Positions 1 through 5,199 of a stretch of DNA of 5,199 nt are shown in pieces. The first letter of the stretch is position 1. Every line of letters begins with the position of its first letter. Position numbers and translations under genes: made by a program. The notes below the pieces were generated by a model. It made no database searches, had not been told where the DNA came from, and saw only the letters and a list, made by a program, of their open reading frames with translations. Location: positions 1 through 5,199 of the forward strand of contig DASQLD010000327.1 in the NCBI GenBank assembly GCA_035630195.1, read 5' to 3'. The DNA is from DASQDN01 sp035630195. GTDB taxonomy: Bacteria > Acidobacteriota > Terriglobia > Bryobacterales > Bryobacteraceae.

Positions 1-2
1 TG

Positions 3-470
3 ATTCCGATTGCACGCAATTGGAATCAGATCGGCCGCGCAATCCTCGGCGACTGGCAACTAAGTGGTATCACTCGTTACCAGACCGGGCCGTACTTCAC
101 CGTCAACGGCAATACGTCAATCGGCTCGCGGCGGGCCGACTATCTGGGCGGCGATGTGCAACTGGACGACTGGACTGTGCAGCGTTACTTCAACACGGCT
201 GCCTTCGCTCCTGCGCCCGCGACGCAGCGCGGCAATTCGGGTGTGGGGATCGTTCAGGGGCCGCCGCTTCAGCTCTGGGACATTTCGGTCCGCAAGGAGT
301 TCAAGCCGCGCGAGCGCATTACAGTACGGGTACAGGCGGATTTCTTCAACGTGTTCAACAAAGCTAACCTGCGCGCGCCGAGTACGGATGCGTCCAGTCT
401 GAGCTTTGGCGCGATCTCGTCGTCGGGACCGGGCCGAAACATCCAACTCGGCCTCAAGGTGACCTTCTGA
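3..470 (+). CDS. TonB-dependent receptor, Oar-like, C-terminal end (partial)
   Basis: This is the last 155 residues of an outer-membrane beta-barrel receptor that would take up a bulky ligand using TonB energy. The open frame runs in from the left edge without a start, so the plug domain, any carboxypeptidase-like N-terminal domain and most of the barrel lie outside the window. What is seen: a strand pattern GDWQLSGITRYQTGPYFTVNG, then YFNTAAFAP, a GN..GI..GP turn, WDISVRKEF, and DFFNVFNKANLRAP. The order and wording are those of the large acidobacterial TonB/Oar-like receptor family. The protein ends in KVTF with a terminal phenylalanine, the usual BAM-complex recognition residue of outer-membrane proteins, so the 3' end is intact. 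The next gene begins 2 bases after the TGA, so the receptor is the first visible member of the operon. The ligand cannot be read from this part. Confidence 0.92.
   Translation: MPIARNWNQIGRAILGDWQLSGITRYQTGPYFTVNGNTSIGSRRADYLGGDVQLDDWTVQRYFNTAAFAPAPATQRGNSGVGIVQGPPLQLWDISVRKEFKPRERITVRVQADFFNVFNKANLRAPSTDASSLSFGAISSSGPGRNIQLGLKVTF
456..462 (+). promoter_or_regulatory. Ribosome binding site for the 710-aa gene
   Basis: AAGGTGA lies inside the last codons of the receptor gene, 10 bases before the ATG at 473. It supports that start and implies translation coupled to the end of the receptor. Confidence 0.6.
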
Positions 471-472
471 CT

Positions 473-2605
473 ATGCGCTCATCCGTGTTTTTGCTGCTGA
501 GCGTCGCCTTGTGCGGGGCTCAGATACCCGATCGATTCCACCTGACGGCTCGCCCCTGGAGATCGCTCGATATTCCGACAGAGCGATACCTGGAGGTCAT
601 CGAAGGCGAGGCTCGGTTTGCCGCCCGGCTACAGAATGCACAGGGGGCAATCATCGATCCGTTTCTGCACTTTGAACATCAGTACGCGACTCCGTACTTC
701 GCTTATGCGGTCGGCACGCTGATCCACGAGGGCAGGGCGAAGGATCTGCTGTCATTCGGCGCGCGTGCCATGGAGCATGCGACTGACTGCTTCGGCAAGG
801 GTGTCGATGCGATTCCGGAGAAGCATGGAGAGTTCTTTATCGCAGTACTGACCGGCGCGCTGCCGCTGTACAAAGGCGCTGTTCCCCAGGAGCAATGGCT
901 GCGATGGCAGGAGCGGATGAAGACGCCCTCGGCCAAGGTTGTTCGCGGTTCCACCAACAACTGGGAAACGTACGTCATGAAAGGGGACTGGCTTCGGTAC
1001 AAGGCCGGCCTGATCTCTCGTCAGGCGGCTGTGGACGGGATTGAGCGGGCGTGGAACGAAAGACAGTCGAAGAGAATCGCGGCGGCGCCGTGGTTCTTGT
1101 ACCATGACCGCACCAGTGATCCCGATACTTTGAGCGTCGAGGCCGTAGGACGCGGCAATCTGCTGGCTCTCGCCGAAACGGGTTACGACGGACCAAGTGC
1201 CGCAGATATCCGCCGCATCGCCGAAACCGCAACACGCAACACGATGTGGCTCCAGGATCCAACCGGTCAGACACCCGCCAACGGGCGTACGGATAATCAC
1301 GTTTGGGTGGAGATCGGTTACCAGCTTGCGTTTGATGTGATGGCTGAAAGCGAATGGTTGCGGGGCAATCGGGAGAGAGCAGGACAGTATCGCCGGGCTG
1401 CTTCACTGGCGTTCCGGAGCGCGCAACGATGGCGGCGTTCGGATGGAGAATGGGCGGGATCCTTCTACGTCACCAAGAACTTCTTCGACCCGGCGTTGCG
1501 AGTGGGGTATCAGCCTGCGAGCCAGTACACGAACTACAACGGATCTCTGATGTTCCATTTGGCCGAGGCATTTCACGCACGCAAAAATGCCATACCGGAA
1601 CGGCCGACCCCCTCCGAGATCGGCGGGTATGCATTGGAGTTGGACGCGGAGTTTTCCTCAGCGTTCGCTAATGCGGGCGGGATGTTCGTGCAGGCGAACC
1701 TGCGCGGTCAGGAGAAGGAAACGCACGCGAATTACTGGACCCCGCTTGGCATCACACGGTTCGCGCGTGCGGGCTGGGAGACACGGCTTGGCCCTTCCGA
1801 TGGAGCCTTCGACGGGAGTCGCGGCATCAGCTTCGCTCCGGCATTCGAGGAGAACGGCAAGTGGCTGCGCATCGCCGATCTGCCTCACCGATATACGGGG
1901 AAGTGGTCCGTGAGTTTCCAGCATCCGATGCTGGTGCGCTGCTCGATTACTTACGAGCCCAAAGGCGGCGGACCAGGGCCGGTGTTTCGGAACGATTTGG
2001 TCATCACGCCGGATGGAGTGCTTTCCGAGGTATCCCGCGTAGGTGGGCCGGATGTTCGCTGGGGCGTGGTATGGCCCGTGATGGAGTCGGATGGGCGGCC
2101 GATGCGCTTCAAGTATGGCGACCGCGTTGCCACAGTAAGCTATGGCGAGAACGCGGACGAGCAGGCCTTCATCGCTCTGAATGACGATGCGAAGCTGATG
2201 ACCAATGATGCAGTTTTGCGCAGTACGTTTGGAGATCTGCGTCCTGTCATTATAATGACGGGCGCGAAAGTGAGCCGGACGTTTGTGTATCCGCGCTCCG
2301 CGTCCGATCCGTCTGCGGGAGAGTTTCTGAGAAGTTGGAAGATGACGCAGGATGGATTCTCGTCAGTGCTCGGAACAGTGGACAAGACTATTTACACCGG
2401 GCGAAACGCGGCAGGCGGCAGAGGAGCCGGCGTTAGTCAGAAAGGCGTGAAGTTCAGCGAGGTTTGTGATTTTGTAACGCAGATTGAGGGAGGGCAGGTG
2501 TCCGCGATCGAGTCGGATCGGGCAGTCACGGCCAGGATTGGAGACCGTACGATGCAGCTTCAGCCCTTTACGCCGTCGTATCTTCGGGGGGAGAAGGGGA
2601 AATGA
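473..2605 (+). CDS. Secreted 710-aa protein, predicted alpha/alpha-toroid plus beta domain; possible polysaccharide-active enzyme
   Basis: I do not recognise a named family. Residues 1-16 form a short Sec signal peptide (basic MR, then VFLLLSVALCGA) with likely cleavage A16/Q17. C14 is preceded by L13, so it is not a good lipobox and the protein is probably periplasmic or released. Residues about 20-370 read as amphipathic helices with short aromatic-rich loops, like an (alpha/alpha) toroid. Conserved-looking loop motifs are STNNWETY (N162, N163, W164, Y167), RTDNHVW (N275, H276) and YTNYNGS (Y352, N354, Y355, N356). Residues about 380-705 are rich in beta strands and glycine turns. Toroid plus beta-sandwich with Asn/His/Tyr in the cleft is the plan of several polysaccharide lyases (PL8, PL12, PL21 types), so a lyase or hydrolase role is a reasonable inference but unproven. 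The start is supported by the signal peptide, the RBS and the 2-base spacing from the receptor. It overlaps the next gene by 4 bases. Confidence 0.88.
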   Translation: MRSSVFLLLSVALCGAQIPDRFHLTARPWRSLDIPTERYLEVIEGEARFAARLQNAQGAIIDPFLHFEHQYATPYFAYAVGTLIHEGRAKDLLSFGARAMEHATDCFGKGVDAIPEKHGEFFIAVLTGALPLYKGAVPQEQWLRWQERMKTPSAKVVRGSTNNWETYVMKGDWLRYKAGLISRQAAVDGIERAWNERQSKRIAAAPWFLYHDRTSDPDTLSVEAVGRGNLLALAETGYDGPSAADIRRIAETATRNTMWLQDPTGQTPANGRTDNHVWVEIGYQLAFDVMAESEWLRGNRERAGQYRRAASLAFRSAQRWRRSDGEWAGSFYVTKNFFDPALRVGYQPASQYTNYNGSLMFHLAEAFHARKNAIPERPTPSEIGGYALELDAEFSSAFANAGGMFVQANLRGQEKETHANYWTPLGITRFARAGWETRLGPSDGAFDGSRGISFAPAFEENGKWLRIADLPHRYTGKWSVSFQHPMLVRCSITYEPKGGGPGPVFRNDLVITPDGVLSEVSRVGGPDVRWGVVWPVMESDGRPMRFKYGDRVATVSYGENADEQAFIALNDDAKLMTNDAVLRSTFGDLRPVIIMTGAKVSRTFVYPRSASDPSAGEFLRSWKMTQDGFSSVLGTVDKTIYTGRNAAGGRGAGVSQKGVKFSEVCDFVTQIEGGQVSAIESDRAVTARIGDRTMQLQPFTPSYLRGEKGK
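2590..2593 (+). promoter_or_regulatory. Ribosome binding site for the propeller gene
   Basis: GGAG within a purine-rich run sits 8 bases before the ATG at 2602, inside the last codons of the 710-aa gene. It supports the ATGA-overlap start and translational coupling. Confidence 0.6.
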
Positions 2606-3831
2606 CGATTAAGCGACGCAGTTTCCTGACTGCCGCGACGGTTGCGCTCGGTGGAATGCGATCCATCGGCGGTGAGGCGCCGATCCGCGCGATCACTCGT
2701 GGTCCGCGGTTCCATTGGTTTGGATACTACGACAAGCTCCAGTTCGATCCTGCTTCCCGGTATGCGCTCGGATGCGAAGGCACGATCGAGCATCGGCTCA
2801 ACAACGAGAACGACATTCTGCGGATCGGAATGGTCGATACGCAGGACAAGGATCGGTGGATCGAGCTTGGGGATACACGAGCATGGAGCTGGCATCAGAC
2901 CTGTATGCTGCAGTGGCTGCCGCGGTCCAGCGAGGAGATCATCTGGAACGATCGTGAGGACGGTCAGTTCGTGAGCCACATCCTAAATGTTCGTACACAC
3001 AAGAAGCGTACGCTGCCGTCCGCGATCTATGCAGTAAGTCCGGACGGGACGTGGGGTGTTGTCGCGGATTTTCGCAGGACTCGGTACTTGCGGCCAGAAA
3101 CCGGGTATGCGGGGCTGGAGGATCCGAATCGTGAAGTATTGGCGCCGGAGAACTCCGGTATCTGGCGTGTCGATCTGAAGACCGGCAGGACAAAACTAAT
3201 TCTTCCGCTGTCAGAAACACTGCGGGTCCCGCTGAAACAAGGCGACTGGACGGGTTTCCATCACTACTTCGATCATCTTCTGATCGCGCCGGACGGGAAA
3301 CGAATCGTCTTCCTTCAGCGCTGGTCAAAGCCAGGTGTCAGGGGCTTCAGCACACGGATGTTTACCGTCAATCCGGATGGATCGCAGCTCCACTTACTGG
3401 ATCCGCATGGGAAAACATCGCATTTCATCTGGAGGGATCGTTCTCATCTGCTGGCGTGGACCTGGCAACCGGGGACCGGCGACCACTTCTATCTGTTCGA
3501 GGACAACACGGGCAACGTGACCATGGTTGCCCCTGACGTGCTTAAAGAGAATGGCCATATCAGCTATCTGCCAGGCGGTCGCTTTTTGCTTACCGACACG
3601 GCTCCAGACAAGGAGCGTAAACAAAAGCCGGCGCTGTATGATTTCCACACCAACCAGATGCATGTTCTGGGCGCGCTGTATGCGGCTCCGGAATATACGG
3701 GAGTCTGGCGATGCGACACCACTCCGAGGTTCAGCCCGGACGGGCGCAAAGTGATTGTCGATTCGCCGCACGGCGGGAATGGCCGGCAGATGTACCTCAT
3801 CGACGTTAGCCATATCACCAAAGTTGTGTAA
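2602..3831 (+). CDS. Tat-exported beta-propeller protein (PD40/TolB-like, possibly oligogalacturonate-lyase-like)
   Basis: The N-terminus MTIKRRSFLTAATVALGG carries a twin-arginine motif (R5-R6-S-F-L) and a short hydrophobic stretch, so the protein should be folded in the cytoplasm and exported by Tat. The remainder shows repeated propeller-blade signatures: VSPDG near 145, IAPDG near 230, VNPDG near 256, a diverged YLPGG near 322 and FSPDG near 377, each followed by a hydrophobic strand. Between them lie strongly sequence-specific motifs: HWFGYYDK (38-45), SWHQTCMLQW (96-105), WNDRE (115-119), FHHYFDH (219-225) and DSPHGGNGRQMY near the end. These His/Asp/Trp clusters suggest a binding or catalytic site rather than a generic WD40 scaffold. 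I recall similar unnamed proteins from Planctomycetes and Acidobacteria. Seven-bladed propellers of polysaccharide lyase family 22 are the closest enzyme family I can suggest, but I cannot confirm their metal-binding residues. The length is normal for a single propeller. The start overlaps the preceding stop as ATGA. It is the last gene of the operon. Confidence 0.88.
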   Translation: MTIKRRSFLTAATVALGGMRSIGGEAPIRAITRGPRFHWFGYYDKLQFDPASRYALGCEGTIEHRLNNENDILRIGMVDTQDKDRWIELGDTRAWSWHQTCMLQWLPRSSEEIIWNDREDGQFVSHILNVRTHKKRTLPSAIYAVSPDGTWGVVADFRRTRYLRPETGYAGLEDPNREVLAPENSGIWRVDLKTGRTKLILPLSETLRVPLKQGDWTGFHHYFDHLLIAPDGKRIVFLQRWSKPGVRGFSTRMFTVNPDGSQLHLLDPHGKTSHFIWRDRSHLLAWTWQPGTGDHFYLFEDNTGNVTMVAPDVLKENGHISYLPGGRFLLTDTAPDKERKQKPALYDFHTNQMHVLGALYAAPEYTGVWRCDTTPRFSPDGRKVIVDSPHGGNGRQMYLIDVSHITKVV

Positions 3832-4156
3832 CAAACGTGGCCTGGATTCAGGCGAGGTGAGGCTGTGTTCGGTGCATCTTCCTGGTTTCGTTCGGTACAG
3901 CGACCTGTATTGTGCTTGGAAAGCGTTAGACCCTTATAGGGAAGGACCCGGAGGATGAAGTTCGGGCATGACGTGCGGCCGAGGCAGGTCGTTTTTCGAT
4001 AAGGCCGTTTGAAATGACCCGCTCGTGTTTGCGGGGGACATGTCCTTTTGAATGCTTTTTGGGTACTTGGCGGCGAGGGGGTTTGGCTCGGGCTGGGGCT
4101 CCATGGCTGGGGCAACCAGCTGTTCCGGCTCGTGTTTAGGCGCGACAATTGCGTCA

Positions 4157-4190
4157 CTCTGACGATTCAATGGACCGGTAGCCGTCAGAG
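4157..4190. repeat. Inverted repeat, 8-bp perfect arms
   Basis: ctctgacg (4157-4164) and cgtcagag (4183-4190) are exact reverse complements around an 18-base loop. The left arm and loop also take part in the larger inverted repeat at 4163-4231, so the two hairpins cannot form together. No T tract follows. Confidence 0.55.
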
Positions 4191-4231
4191 CGCATCCTCC
4201 GAACGAACCGAGTCAGTACCGGTTTGATTCG
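4163..4231. repeat. Imperfect inverted repeat, 15-18-base arms
   Basis: The left arm cgattcaatggaccggta (4163-4180) pairs with the right arm taccggtttgattcg (4217-4231). The inner seven bases pair exactly (accggta/taccggt), then comes a 3-base bulge, then eight bases with one mismatch. The spacer is 36 bases. It could be a hairpin, a protein-binding dyad or the trace of an element end. The sequence does not decide between these. Confidence 0.45.
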
Positions 4232-4312
4232 AAACAGAACGACACGGTAGTTCTCACTGAGTTCACCAAGTCAGCCAAACGTATGCGCACGCGGCGGCAA
4301 GCCCAGCAGAGA

Positions 4313-4342
4313 GCGGGAACGCGGGGGCACCTCCGTTCCCGC
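4313..4342. repeat. Hairpin, 9-bp perfect stem
   Basis: gcgggaacg (4313-4321) and cgttcccgc (4334-4342) are exact reverse complements with a 12-base loop. The stem is GC-rich, but on neither strand is it followed by a T run, so it is not a classical intrinsic terminator. Confidence 0.55.
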
Positions 4343-4656
4343 ACCTTGCTCCGGATGACATTCCAGTATTCGTCCGATGTGCCCGTCCCAGACCGGAGCA
4401 ATTGGAAGATCCTCACTTCTCTATTTGCAAACTCCCAATGCGTCGGGCCCGTTCGGATTCACATTGGATCATCCGTTTTCCGAGTCTTGCCTCTCCCAGC
4501 GCTTCGGCCTCACCATTGAAGTGACGTTGCGTCGATTCGGACGGAGAAGGAATCCACCGGGAGATCCCGGCGGACCCAGGTTCACGCAGCGTCGATGGGA
4601 GATGTGCCCTATCCGAGAACATCCTGGAGGCCCACCGGCCGTTCCGGTGCTTGTCA

Positions 4657-5046
4657 TCAGGTGATGCTGAGCCCGCCGTGATCACCTGCCCGGTAATCCA
4701 ATTTGCTACGTCTGACGCGAGTAGCACGATCCATGCCGCCACGTCATCAGGCAGTCCTCTACGCTCCATTGGAATGCGCCTCCGCTCCTGAGCTTTGACC
4801 GAATCTGCCTCTTCATCGGAAAGCCCCATTCTCTGTTTGAGAAAATCCGTTTCCGTCGGGCCCGCAGCCACTGCATTGACGCGGATGCGATGAATGGCAA
4901 GTTCCAGTGCCCAGCAGCGCGTCATGTGCTCGAGAGCAGCCTTACTCGAGGCATAGAGCCGCGGCGGCCTTATGGCCGAAGGTGCTGGAAACGTTGACGA
5001 TATTGCCCGCCGTTGCTTTCAGATGTGGAAGCGCCGCTCTAACTAC
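4657..5046 (-). pseudogene. Short-chain dehydrogenase/reductase (SDR), truncated and frameshifted remnant
   Basis: Read on the minus strand in two frames, this gives the C-terminal half (about 130 of the usual 250 residues) of a classical NAD(P)-dependent SDR oxidoreductase. From about 5046 to 4960 one frame reads VVRAALPHLK and then GNIVNVSSTFGHKAAA, with the catalytic Ser in the NVSS block. Near 4959 the frame must change (one extra base or two missing, in a GC-rich run). The second frame then gives LYASSKAALEHMTR with the catalytic Tyr-x3-Lys, ALELAIHRIRVNAVAAGPTETDF with the family's RVN..aPG-like block, and LLASDVANWITGQVIT. Near 4677 a second shift returns to the first frame, giving the normal end GGLSIT and a TGA (4657-4659) followed by a second TGA. 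The Rossmann TGxxxGxG cofactor motif and everything upstream are missing, because homology stops where a different sequence begins. The motifs are clear, and two shifts plus a lost N-terminus make function very unlikely. Substrate unknown. Confidence 0.88.
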
Positions 5047-5129
5047 TTTCCGTCGAAAAATGACCCTTATCGGACCCGCTCAGAGGCTCTTCCCGGGTGG
5101 TGAGTCGAGTTCGGCTGGCGATCTCCCGC

Positions 5130-5151
5130 CCTCGCTCCCGCAGGAGCGGGG
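5130..5151. repeat. Hairpin with 9-bp stem and 4-base loop
   Basis: cctcgctcc (5130-5138) pairs with ggagcgggg (5143-5151), including one G-T wobble, around the loop cgca. The right arm runs into the adjacent palindrome at 5150-5161, so the two form a compact structured block. Confidence 0.55.
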
Positions 5152-5161
5152 CGGTACCGCC
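5150..5161. repeat. 12-bp perfect palindrome
   Basis: ggcggtaccgcc is its own reverse complement. A near copy of its right half, ggtaaccgcc, recurs at 5178-5187. It could be a dyad binding site or part of a structured element end. Confidence 0.55.
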
Positions 5162-5199
5162 GCCCTACTCACGTACGGGTAACCGCCAATACATTCCCG

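Larger units (their letters stand above)
3832..4656. other. Gene-free spacer between the operon and the SDR remnant
   Basis: I can support no coding gene in these 825 bases. Open frames here are short, start poorly and give low-complexity or Arg/Pro-rich peptides without recognisable motifs. The stretch just after the propeller stop has only a weak 5-bp hairpin (gcctg-gatt-caggc, 3840-3853) without a T tract, so the operon terminator is not identified. Other structure: a 10-bp perfect palindrome ggacatgtcc at 4036-4045, overlapping inverted repeats at 4157-4231 and a 9-bp hairpin at 4313-4342. It may be degraded former coding or mobile-element DNA, but no family is recognisable. Confidence 0.6.
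5044..5199. mobile_element. Possible insertion-sequence end or other mobile DNA (partial)
   Basis: SDR homology ends at about 5046, and the adjoining DNA is unrelated to it and non-coding in appearance. It begins with ctttccgtcgaaaaatgacc (5045-5064), an A-rich motif like those I associate with the terminal repeats of IS21-family elements, then becomes GC-rich and palindromic. No transposase frame is visible before the window ends, only one copy of the A-rich motif is present, and no terminal TG/CA or target duplication can be defined. The mobile-element call therefore rests on the abrupt junction and resemblance only. Confidence 0.35.

Noticed and set aside
752..1406. Long minus-strand open frames inside the 710-aa gene
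   Set aside because: They are shadows of the plus-strand gene in GC-rich DNA. The translations lack domains or signals, while the plus frame has a signal peptide, RBS and operon spacing.
3840..3853. Small hairpin just after the propeller stop as the operon terminator
   Set aside because: The stem has only five base pairs and no T run follows, so it falls short of an intrinsic terminator.
4036..4045. Palindrome ggacatgtcc followed by four T as a terminator
   Set aside because: A 10-base palindrome without loop bases leaves too short a stem, and four T are not enough. It may be a chance dyad.
3934..4170. Minus-strand open frame of 78 codons, Pro-rich, as a possible small gene
   Set aside because: It would have to start at TTG, I see no clear ribosome binding site, and the peptide has no recognisable domain. 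It crosses the 10-bp palindrome and reads like open but unselected sequence.
4413..4656. Extension of the SDR frame beyond its natural end, giving a longer minus-strand open frame
   Set aside because: The family end GGLSIT with a TGA at 4657-4659 is present in the neighbouring frame. The extra 80 or so codons are read-through caused by the frameshift near 4677.
4377..4664. Plus-strand open frame of 95 codons with SGPFGFTLDHPF and GGPRFTQ, faintly like a TonB receptor C-terminus
   Set aside because: The likeness is limited to short Gly/Pro/Phe stretches, the order of barrel motifs does not follow the family, and the rest is Arg-rich. Too weak to call a receptor remnant without a frameshift-tolerant search.
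4907..5182. Plus-strand open frame over the SDR remnant and the structured tail
   Set aside because: It lies antisense to the recognisable SDR motifs, then runs through palindromic DNA. The peptide is low in complexity and matches nothing I know.

Overview
The window looks like chromosomal DNA of a GC-rich, Gram-negative soil-type bacterium. The best guess is an acidobacterium of the Solibacter/Bryobacter kind. That rests on the TonB-dependent, Oar-like receptor C-terminus with its typical acidobacterial wording, on two exported proteins behind it (one with a Sec signal, one with a twin-arginine signal), and on the codon use. The lineage is inference and no marker gene is present.

Bases 1-3831 form one tightly packed plus-strand operon. 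It contains the 3' end of an outer-membrane TonB-dependent receptor (3-470), a 710-aa secreted protein of unrecognised family starting 2 bases after the receptor stop (473-2605), and a 409-aa Tat-exported beta-propeller protein whose start overlaps the previous stop in an ATGA (2602-3831). The layout suggests a small uptake-and-processing cassette: the receptor would import a ligand, probably a glycan fragment, and the two exported proteins would bind or degrade it. The 710-aa protein looks like an alpha/alpha-toroid followed by a beta-rich domain, an architecture shared with several polysaccharide lyases. The propeller distantly recalls oligogalacturonate-lyase-like propellers. Substrate and activity are not shown by the sequence.

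Bases 3832-4656 (825 bases) hold no gene I can support. They contain several inverted repeats, including a perfect 9-bp stem at 4313-4342 and two overlapping, mutually exclusive hairpins at 4157-4231, but no convincing terminator.

Bases 4657 to about 5046, minus strand, are the decayed C-terminal half of a short-chain dehydrogenase/reductase (SDR). It has two frameshifts and no N-terminal half. The homology stops at about 5046 and is replaced by a dense run of palindromic, GC-rich sequence to the window end. This starts with an A-rich motif reminiscent of the ends of IS21-type insertion sequences, so a mobile element probably truncated the gene. The right part is therefore a decaying, rearranged flank beside an intact operon.
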